Shown here: positions 1 through 4,985 of the stretch, in pieces
Numbering within the stretch: position 1 is the stretch's first letter
How the letters are laid out: each line of letters begins with the position of its first letter
From: Candidatus Zixiibacteriota bacterium
GTDB taxonomy: Bacteria; Zixibacteria; MSB-5A5; GN15; PGXB01
NCBI GenBank assembly: GCA_026397495.1
Contig: JAPLUS010000342.1
Coordinates: forward strand, 1-5,765
Direction: 5' to 3'
Length of the DNA stretch: 5,765 bases
Notes under the pieces: model-generated
Databases searched by the model: none
Seen by the model: the letters and a program-made list of their open reading frames with translations, nothing else
What the model was told of the DNA's origin: nothing
Translations under genes and position numbers: made by a program

Positions 1-1840
1 CATCCTGACTGTACCCCCCCAGGTAGGTGCTGTAGCCCAGGTTATTCCCGGTAGGGGTAACCTTGGTGACAAAAACGTCCAAGTAGCGCAAAGTGTCCAA
101 GTCTGACGAATCCCGTAATGTCCCCTGGACCGGATTGAGCGTCGGGAAATCGGTGGACTTCGTATAACCTGTCACATAGGCCGACCCAGAGGCATCAACC
201 GCGATGCCGTAACCTATGTCAGAACTGTCCCCGCCCAGGTAGGTGCTGTAGATAAGACTGTCCCCGGCAACGGTAAGCTTGGTGACAAAAACGTCAGTGT
301 TCCCCTGATATATCCCCTGGTAATAATTTACCGTCGGGAAATTGCTTGATTCCGTAAAACCTGTAACATAGGCCGACCCGGACCCATTCACCGCGATACC
401 GTTACCTTCGTCATTAGCGCTCCCGCCCAGGTAGGTGCTGTAAACCAAATTGCTGCCGGAACTGGAGAACTTGGTGACAAAGGCGTCCCCACTTCCCTGA
501 TTTGTCCCTTGGTAGGCACTGAACGCCGGGAAATCGGTCGAATAGGTCGTCCCCGTCACATAGGCCGACCCGAAAGCATCAACCGCGATGTCTAAACCTC
601 TGTTGTCAATGCCGCTCCCGCCCAGGTAGGTGCTGTAGACCAGCATATCGCCGTCACTGGAGAGCTTGGTCACAAAGGCGTCATAGTTATCCCCCTGATG
701 TGTCGCCTGGTAAGCATTGTGGGTTGGGAAATTGAGGGAAGCTGTCCACCCCGTCAGATACGCCGCCCCGGACCCATCTATTGCAATGCCATAACCCCAG
801 TCATCACTGTTCCCGCCCAGGTAGGTGCTATAGATCAGGGTGTCGCCGGAAGGGGGGAGCTTAGTCACAAAGACATCAGAGTACGAACCATTATAATTAT
901 GGTCATATCCAGAACCCTTCCAGATCATCGGGAAATTAGTAGACCCCGTCGACCCCATTACATAGATCGCCCCGGAAGCATCAACCGCGATGTCGCCACC
1001 TTCGTCATTACCGCTCCCGCCCAGATAGGTGCTGTAGACCAGAACCGGGTCGATCACCACCGCCAGGGAGGAGTTAAACTCTGAGCCCAAACAGAATCCA
1101 AAAGTGTGATCGGATTGAATAACATACTCCGCTGTTACCGGCTGGCGGCTCCCGCCAACCTCTTGATACACCACCGGAGCCAACTCCCTTATCTCGCCCC
1201 ATTTCGTCTTCACTACCAGCGCCCCGTCGTCGGCAAGCGCTAATCCTTCAGCCCCTTCATACTCTATCTGTATCTGCGAATAGTCCGCTCCCGGACGCAC
1301 GACAAAATCATACTCCATCTGATGGCCATTGCCGTAGTAGGTCAGATCAATACCGGGATAAACCCCTTTCAAAATAATCGATTCGTAGTTGGGAACATCC
1401 GTCCGCCATTGGGACGGATCGTTGCCGAAGAAATAATTGCATTTGTATTCCATCAGGTTCCCGCCCAATGCCTGCGGGAAAAGGTTGGCCCCGACAAACG
1501 AGGCTTTGAGCATCATGATCTCAAGACTGTCCGGCCCATTGTGCAAACCACGGGGGGTTTGACCTATAGGATCTGGATTCTCGCCTTCGCTGGAATTAAT
1601 CTGTCGGATGAATTCGTAATACGCCCCGGTCGCGGTGAACCACATGGTAACTCCGCCCGCGTTGGCCCGATACAGAATGCTGTCCGGCCACTGGCCATCG
1701 TTTTGGGTAAACGCCAACGGCATCGATAAAATGCTTTGCATTACCGAGGCCTGATCAATTTTGTCGCCGGCATTAAGAAGAGGTGCTGCCAGAAGCTGGC
1801 AAACAAGCACGACTACGCCGATAGTCAACAATCGTTTCAT
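1..1840 (-). CDS. Secreted SBBP beta-propeller repeat protein with DUF7948-like N-terminus (partial, 3' end outside window)
   Basis: The reading frame starts with ATG at 1840 and stays open to the left edge (613 codons, no stop), so the C-terminus is missing. Residues 1-24 form a signal peptide: MKRLL, then a hydrophobic core, with likely cleavage after LLNA. Cys14 does not sit in a good lipobox. Residues about 40-265 match the N-terminal domain (DUF7948 type) that precedes SBBP repeats: FTQNDGQW near 44, W145 in a WRTDVPNYES stretch, VYPGIDLTYYG ending near 169, then MEYDFVVRPGADYSQI and VIDPVLVYSTYLGG. Six SBBP repeats follow, with the second Tyr of YSTYLGG at residues 272, 340, 405, 470, 534 and 606; each carries IAVD/N.SG.AYVTG.T.S..FP and DVFVTKL. 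Family knowledge: these are extracellular or surface proteins of unknown function, probably beta-propellers, and many end in a sorting domain. That end cannot be seen here. The start is firm because of the ribosome binding site and signal peptide. Confidence 0.93.
   Translation of the reverse strand, partial: MKRLLTIGVVVLVCQLLAAPLLNAGDKIDQASVMQSILSMPLAFTQNDGQWPDSILYRANAGGVTMWFTATGAYYEFIRQINSSEGENPDPIGQTPRGLHNGPDSLEIMMLKASFVGANLFPQALGGNLMEYKCNYFFGNDPSQWRTDVPNYESIILKGVYPGIDLTYYGNGHQMEYDFVVRPGADYSQIQIEYEGAEGLALADDGALVVKTKWGEIRELAPVVYQEVGGSRQPVTAEYVIQSDHTFGFCLGSEFNSSLAVVIDPVLVYSTYLGGSGNDEGGDIAVDASGAIYVMGSTGSTNFPMIWKGSGYDHNYNGSYSDVFVTKLPPSGDTLIYSTYLGGNSDDWGYGIAIDGSGAAYLTGWTASLNFPTHNAYQATHQGDNYDAFVTKLSSDGDMLVYSTYLGGSGIDNRGLDIAVDAFGSAYVTGTTYSTDFPAFSAYQGTNQGSGDAFVTKFSSSGSNLVYSTYLGGSANDEGNGIAVNGSGSAYVTGFTESSNFPTVNYYQGIYQGNTDVFVTKLTVAGDSLIYSTYLGGDSSDIGYGIAVDASGSAYVTGYTKSTDFPTLNPVQGTLRDSSDLDTLRYLDVFVTKVTPTGNNLGYSTYLGGYSQD
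2..1034 (-). repeat. Tandem SBBP coding repeats, six units
   Basis: The plus-strand block CCCAGGTAGGTGCTGTAGA, with small changes, recurs and encodes YSTYLGG on the minus strand. The second Tyr codon of the six copies lies at 1025, 821, 626, 431, 239 and 23, giving spacings of 204, 195, 195, 192 and 216 nt. All spacings are multiples of three. The unit nearest the left edge is cut. The repeats belong to the protein and are not a CRISPR array or a satellite. Confidence 0.9.
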
Positions 1841-1846
1841 GAAAAC

Positions 1847-1852
1847 CCTCCT
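1847..1852 (-). promoter_or_regulatory. Ribosome binding site of the SBBP gene
   Basis: On the minus strand this reads AGGAGG, 6 nt before the ATG at 1840. It is the only near-perfect Shine-Dalgarno sequence close to a start in the window, and it fixes the start of the SBBP gene. Confidence 0.85.
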
Positions 1853-1905
1853 GTTAAATATATATTTTAAGACACTCAACTATTAGCCTACAACAACAGA
1901 GTTCT

Positions 1906-1948
1906 GTTTTGTATTATTTATATTATAATAATAATATAAATGCAAAAC
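1906..1948. repeat. AT-rich inverted repeat (hairpin)
   Basis: GTTTTG (1906-1911) pairs with CAAAAC (1943-1948), and ATTTATATTAT (1916-1926) pairs with ATAATATAAAT (1931-1941). The loop is 4 nt and there is a small asymmetric bulge (TATT against G). It lies about 70-110 nt upstream of the SBBP start and overlaps the possible promoter. It is not followed by a T-run typical of a terminator on either strand. Confidence 0.6.
1917..1945 (-). promoter_or_regulatory. Possible sigma-70-like promoter for the SBBP gene
   Basis: On the minus strand TTGCAT (1940-1945) and TATAAA (1917-1922) are 17 nt apart, about 75 nt before the start codon. A second possible -10, TATAAT, lies just upstream. The whole block is made almost only of A and T, so such matches arise easily by chance, and this phylum may not use the E. 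coli consensus. This is a weak call. Confidence 0.25.
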
Positions 1949-2125
1949 ATTCCATTTTAAAATTATATGTCTATATTTGTAATCATGGCCACATCTCTTT
2001 TCTTATAGCAAACCTAATACCTTTGGGTATCTTGTCTGCCATTTTAAGAGCAAGCCTCCGGAAGGGTTTCGTAAGTAATAAGATACAATGATAAGAGATT
2101 TTGTCAAGCTAATTAATGATATTTC

Positions 2126-2147
2126 AATGCGCAAAATGTTGCACATT
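2126..2147. promoter_or_regulatory. Operator-like imperfect dyad
   Basis: Eleven base positions on each side form an inverted repeat (AATGCGCAAAA / TGTTGCACATT) with only two mismatched pairs. This resembles the binding site of a dimeric regulator. It lies 20 nt upstream of a 31-codon plus-strand frame (2168-2263) whose product includes FREMLRQAREENG, similar in flavour to the first helix of XRE-type regulators. No regulator has been assigned to it; the call is structural only. Confidence 0.35.
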
Positions 2148-2296
2148 TCGGCTAACATTCCGCACTAATGAGCGGCCTTATCCAATTCAGAGAAATGCTC
2201 CGCCAGGCCCGAGAAGAAAATGGCACGAATCCGCCAGTGTGTAATTCTTCACAGTTTCAGTAACAATAATTTTATAATGTTAGCAACCGGGACCCG

Positions 2297-2313
2297 CCTG
2301 CCGGACGGGCAGG
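2297..2313. repeat. GC-rich hairpin
   Basis: CCTGCC (2297-2302) and GGCAGG (2308-2313) form a perfect 6-bp stem with the 5-nt loop GGACG. It stands out from AT-rich surroundings and looks like a dispersed REP-like unit. No T-run follows on the plus strand, so it is not a typical terminator. Confidence 0.55.
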
Positions 2314-2477
2314 GACAAGCAGGAAGGATGCTGTTGCCGACGAATAAATGGCTATTAGTTTTGAAAGAATATGGGTTTGTTGAGCAATTGTAGGTCAGTT
2401 TGAAACGGTGAACGAAGTGAACGAGTGAGAAACCCGACAAATGGATTTGATATGAAATCATGTTGTGCGCGGCAGAC

Positions 2478-2706
2478 TTTAGGGCTTGTTGAAAAAGTGT
2501 ATGTTATGGGAAAAAGCCTTATGTATGTTCCATTCAATATCCGAATTTGTCATTGCTGCTCTTTTCCTGTCTTTCCCCGCCGCGGCGGGGAATCCAGTCC
2601 GCCTGCGGCGGAGATCCCCGATCGAGTCGGGGATGACAATACCAATGACATTTTTCTCGGAAGTATGCTTTTTCCCTTTTTGGGGACTTTTTCAACAAGC
2701 CCTTTA
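2478..2706. mobile_element. MITE-like non-autonomous element with flanking TTTA duplication
   Basis: The ends are inverted. GGGCTTGTTGAAAAAGT (2482-2498) is matched perfectly by its reverse complement at 2686-2702. After a divergent 9-nt step of equal length on both sides, a second perfect 10-bp match follows (2508-2517 with 2667-2676), giving an inverted end of 36 bp. TTTA lies directly outside both ends (2478-2481 and 2703-2706) and reads as a target-site duplication; the 6-bp CTTTAG is an alternative reading. The body, about 221 bp, has no transposase frame but carries three hairpins in a row. By known analogy it is a non-autonomous element moved by a transposase encoded elsewhere; the insertion sequence family is not identified. 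Frames crossing it (2425-2736, 2486-2707) are not genes. Confidence 0.75.
2573..2634. repeat. Cluster of three REP-like hairpins inside the MITE-like element
   Basis: First, a perfect 20-bp palindrome at 2573-2592 (TTCCCCGCCG and its complement). Second, TCCGCC (2598-2603) and GGCGGA (2607-2612) with loop TGC. Third, ATCCCCGA (2614-2621) and TCGGGGAT (2627-2634) with loop TCGAG. The order GGGGAATCCAG ... GGGGATGACA is reminiscent of the dispersed REP-type repeats common in many bacterial genomes. Confidence 0.75.
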
Positions 2707-2893
2707 GTCTGCCCGGAAATAATGGTAATAAAATAGTCTTACACGGTAGAACGGACTTTAATTGGCGGAACCCCCCGCCGCGGCGGGCAGTTCCGCCCTA
2801 CCTTTACTACGAGCACTGCAAGATGTCGCCGATTTGTTACCGAAACCCTGAAGTAGTACACACAGGCGGACTGAGATAAAATTTAGGCAGGGT
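2707..2893. other. Intergenic region after the radical SAM gene
   Basis: Apart from the hairpin at 2764-2797 nothing is supported. The minus-strand 63-codon frame at 2758-2949 overlaps the end of the radical SAM gene and runs through the hairpin. Its product (ending SKGRAELPAAAGG) is what such hairpin repeats encode by chance. Confidence 0.5.
2764..2797. repeat. Large GC-rich hairpin, REP-like
   Basis: The outer arms GGCGGAAC (2764-2771) and GTTCCGCC (2790-2797) enclose the perfect palindrome CCCGCCGCGGCGGG (2774-2787), with only two unpaired bases on each side between them. The core is identical to that of the palindrome at 2573-2592. It lies about 100 nt downstream of the radical SAM stop codon on the minus strand. 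It could slow or end transcription from that operon, but no T-run follows it on that strand. Confidence 0.7.
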
Positions 2894-3739
2894 TTAAAAT
2901 AACCGGCCCAATTCAACTGCCCGTCTCTGAGCTGAGGTCGATAGTCCAATGCTCATGGGTAAAATCGCGAGAGGCTTGGTTAAAGTGCCTTTTTTAAAAT
3001 AATACCGTATCTTCTGCTTTTCGCAAAATTCTCTTATCTGATGACATAAGTCATTATAAAACTCTACATGATTCTCATATCCGGTGGAATGGGCATTATA
3101 ATTAAGCCTGCCGAATATAATCTTATCCGTAAAGGATATTCTCTGCAGTATTTGGTCAATATCCTGACTAATAATATTGGGCGTTGGATATGGCTCAATA
3201 CTCACCCATGTTTTTGCACCACTGCGAGCAAGCGTTTCAAGACTCCTTATCCGCTGAAACCATTTTGAGGAAAAAGGTTCATATTGCTTCTGATATTGCG
3301 CGTCTATGGATACAAGGGTAATACCATACTCGTTTTCGATATTAGAAGCAAAATTCAATAGATCATCGGGGTAAATGCCTTTCGTTAAAGTCGTAACACG
3401 TATTCCATTATCATTCAATAGCTTAATAATACGCAGAGACATTTTTACTATTTCGGGGTAACCACACATGAAAGGATCGGACATAAAGCAGAGGTGCACA
3501 AATCTGATTTTATCTTTGAATTTTGGAATCTCTTTTTCCAAAAGCTCAATGGAGTTACCTACCAATTTCGGTTTTAGCCACTCTTTATAAGATTTGACTC
3601 TGCCAAACCGCAAAGACATACGCATGGCATAACAGGGGTAATTGCACCCGTGCGCACATCCCTCAATATGGTTGATTGTATAATCACCATATTCAACGGC
3701 CGTCTTATAAAGCAACGATTTTCTTTGAACCATTTCCAT
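2894..3739 (-). CDS. Radical SAM protein with CX3CX3C motif
   Basis: This 281-residue protein resembles the radical SAM proteins related to spore photoproduct lyase (SplB/COG1533-like), which bind a 4Fe-4S cluster and S-adenosylmethionine. The cluster motif is EGCAHGCNYPCYA with Cys28, Cys32 and Cys36. The spacing is CX3CX3C rather than the usual CX3CX2C, with the aromatic residue (Tyr37) after the third Cys. Later barrel-like motifs are FVHLCFMSDPF (80-90), TLTKG (117-121), VSIDAQ (143-148) and VSIEPYPTPN (179-188). The last residues (about 252-281) look unlike the rest and may be an extension. The ATG at 3739 is the first possible start, has no clear ribosome binding site, and lies 37 nt after the ORF6N gene, so the two are probably co-transcribed. 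The substrate is unknown. The gene looks more AT-rich than the SBBP gene, which hints at transfer. Confidence 0.85.
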   Translation of the reverse strand: MEMVQRKSLLYKTAVEYGDYTINHIEGCAHGCNYPCYAMRMSLRFGRVKSYKEWLKPKLVGNSIELLEKEIPKFKDKIRFVHLCFMSDPFMCGYPEIVKMSLRIIKLLNDNGIRVTTLTKGIYPDDLLNFASNIENEYGITLVSIDAQYQKQYEPFSSKWFQRIRSLETLARSGAKTWVSIEPYPTPNIISQDIDQILQRISFTDKIIFGRLNYNAHSTGYENHVEFYNDLCHQIREFCEKQKIRYYFKKGTLTKPLAILPMSIGLSTSAQRRAVELGRLF

Positions 3740-3776
3740 TTTTACTACATTGTCTGGATAGCGTTGCGCACATTTA

Positions 3777-4310
3777 TTATTGGCTTTGATGATTGAATCC
3801 GATCTTTTTCTTTCCTGTTTGCGGTGGTTGCATAAGTTGACGGATTGCCGCTATTAACGCTTTGATCTCTTCGTCATGCGTACCAACACGGCGTTCAAGT
3901 TCGGAAAGTTTCTGGGCGAATACCTTATTAACAGAAATCATTTCCCGCATATGCACAAAAGCCCGGACGACAAAGATGCTGGTCTCAACCGCTCTTTCTG
4001 AGTTAAGCGCACTGGCAAGCATTATGGCTCCGTGCTCGGTGAAGACATATGGCAGATAGCGCCGACCGCCGCGACCTTTTTTTGAGGTCACAATTTGTGA
4101 TCTCAAAACTTCCCACTCCGTAACCGTCAACTGGAACATGAAATCATTTGGAAATCGGCCAATATTTCGTTTTGTAGCTTGTATCAATGCCCTTGTCTCA
4201 ACACCATAAAGCTCCGCCAGGTCGATGTCGAGCATGATCTTGTGGCCACGAATCAAATAGATACGGTTTTCAATCTGAGTTGGCTGAATAGCGATATGCT
4301 TATTTTTCAT
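3777..4310 (-). CDS. ORF6N-domain DNA-binding protein
   Basis: The chosen start (4310) gives 177 residues. The ORF6N domain spans about residues 8-100: IENRIYLIRGHKIMLDIDLAELYGV (13-37), the KRN..RFPNDFMFQLT stretch (47-62), RSQIVTSKKGRGGRRYLPYVF (70-90) and TEHGAIMLASALNSERA (91-107). A helical, probably coiled-coil tail (about 125-160) leads to the typical IRQLM.PP....KKIGF ending. The family is known from phages and from stand-alone bacterial genes and is thought to bind DNA as an antirepressor or regulator. The frame is open upstream to 4412, but those 34 extra residues overlap the preceding gene in another frame and do not match the family. The real start overlaps the end of the helicase fragment by 11 nt, which suggests translational coupling. 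No clear ribosome binding site is visible. Confidence 0.9.
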   Translation of the reverse strand: MKNKHIAIQPTQIENRIYLIRGHKIMLDIDLAELYGVETRALIQATKRNIGRFPNDFMFQLTVTEWEVLRSQIVTSKKGRGGRRYLPYVFTEHGAIMLASALNSERAVETSIFVVRAFVHMREMISVNKVFAQKLSELERRVGTHDEEIKALIAAIRQLMQPPQTGKKKIGFNHQSQ

Positions 4311-4590
4311 TGCTTTGGTCAAGAACGCCTTTTGCCTTTTCAATGCCAGCCAAAAGGGCTTTTTTTGTGTGCATTGAAACCCGATCACCCATGAGAATCC
4401 TAAGTCTCTCAAGCTTTTGCCATTGCCCGTCTAGCGCCAGAAGGGCACCGATTTCGAAATAGCCAGTGGCAATATCCATTGCCCGGGCGATATCTGCCCA
4501 TTCGTGAAGATATTGACGGACTTTCCATTCCGAATCGCTGTTGTCTACAATGAAAAGATCCCCGCCCGAGGTTTTCGATTTGTTATTCAT
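4300..4590 (-). CDS. Truncated N-terminal fragment of a PLD-like/SNF2-type helicase
   Basis: The 96 residues look like the first part of a long helicase (usually about 1000 residues or more, with an N-terminal phospholipase-D-like domain) often found near restriction and other defence genes. The recognisable stretch is FIVDNSDSEWKVRQYLHEWADI (13-34), then DIATGYFEIGALLALDGQW (39-57) and LRILMGDRVSMHTKKALLAG (63-82). The reading frame stops at LDQSNEK, where full-length relatives continue. No PLD catalytic HKD motif and no helicase motif is present, so enzymatic activity is not expected. A stop codon sits directly before the ATG, so this is the earliest ATG start. An AGGAG lies 18 nt upstream, which is rather far. 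It is either a degraded gene cut by the ORF6N cassette or a retained small protein. The family assignment is from memory of its motifs. Confidence 0.6.
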   Translation of the reverse strand: MNNKSKTSGGDLFIVDNSDSEWKVRQYLHEWADIARAMDIATGYFEIGALLALDGQWQKLERLRILMGDRVSMHTKKALLAGIEKAKGVLDQSNEK

Positions 4591-4985
4591 TTATAATGGC
4601 GCCCTGCTCTCCTGAAAGGATTGATTTAAAAAAATAAAATACTCATCCATAACGAATTGTCAATATTTCATAATAATCCGGGCGTCGTTGAGCTACCGCA
4701 AATAAAAAGAAACACAATATTGAACCTATTTGATTGTCGCGGTTCAGCAATTTGGCGTAACTAAAGAAGTAACCGATGAATGCCAAAGAGATTTTAATTG
4801 CATATAGCAAAAGGCTTTGATTAAGCCGCGTTTTCAATAATCCAGTTGCGGAAATCGTCTCGTAGCCCCCTGGTTTTTTCTTGTAATAAAAATTAAGGCA
4901 TTTATTGGCAGTTACGCAATCACTTTATTTTTTCATAGTCAATGAGAACTCAATTATTTTATATTATCAATATATGAGAAAAGAA
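4591..4985. other. AT-rich spacer between divergent genes
   Basis: This should contain the promoters for the leftward three-gene unit and the rightward 4Fe-4S gene, but I could not place either with confidence. A minus-strand frame of 64 codons (4837 to 4643) encodes two hydrophobic stretches. It lacks a ribosome binding site and is probably chance. In a different minus-strand frame, 4892 to 4821 may be the tail of a lost gene (see the separate entry). Confidence 0.5.
4821..4892 (-). pseudogene. Possible C-terminal gene remnant
   Basis: A 23-codon minus-strand stretch lies between a stop at 4893-4895 and a stop at 4821-4823. It has no start codon but reads QEKTRGLRDDFRNWIIENAA at its end, which looks like real protein sequence rather than random AT-rich translation. 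It may be the tail of a degraded gene whose front part is lost. I cannot name the family. Confidence 0.25.

Larger units (their letters stand above)
1853..2125. other. AT-rich non-coding region upstream of the SBBP gene
   Basis: No gene is supported here. An extremely AT-rich hairpin occupies 1906-1948. A potentially folded segment lies at 2002-2075 and overlaps a 19-codon minus-strand reading frame (2042 to 1983). The 60-codon plus-strand frame at 1909-2091 has no ribosome binding site and a low-complexity, Asn/Ile/Tyr-rich product, so I do not accept it. Confidence 0.6.

Noticed and set aside
2..1034. Regular block spacing that could suggest a CRISPR array
   Set aside because: The blocks are about 200 nt apart, encode YSTYLGG in a single open frame, and the spacers are conserved coding sequence.
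698..1084. 128-codon plus-strand frame, and similarly 1322-1729
   Set aside because: Both lie antisense to the SBBP gene, whose minus-strand frame has a signal peptide, a ribosome binding site and family motifs throughout.
2002..2075. Cyclic-di-GMP (GEMM) riboswitch
   Set aside because: GCAAACC and GCC-TCCGG pieces are present, but the GNRA-loop hairpin and the required spacing between them are missing.
2408..2429. Direct repeat GTGAACGA twice, 9 nt apart, followed by GTGAG
   Set aside because: It is seen in the sequence but too short, and with too few copies, to support an iteron array or origin.
2425..2736. 103-codon plus-strand frame, plus frames at 2486-2707 and 2249-2537
   Set aside because: They run through the inverted-repeat element and its hairpins. 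Their products have no recognisable domain and there are no ribosome binding sites.
4311..4412. Longer start of the ORF6N protein (34 extra N-terminal residues)
   Set aside because: The extra part overlaps the helicase fragment in another frame and does not match the family, which begins around the MKNKHIAIQP start.
4643..4837. 64-codon minus-strand frame with two hydrophobic segments
   Set aside because: There is no ribosome binding site and no recognisable family. AT-rich DNA readily gives hydrophobic chance frames.
4905..4985. Longer start of the 4Fe-4S protein
   Set aside because: The 27 extra residues come from an AT-rich intergenic stretch and precede the point where the family normally starts. 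I could not exclude the ATG at 4974.
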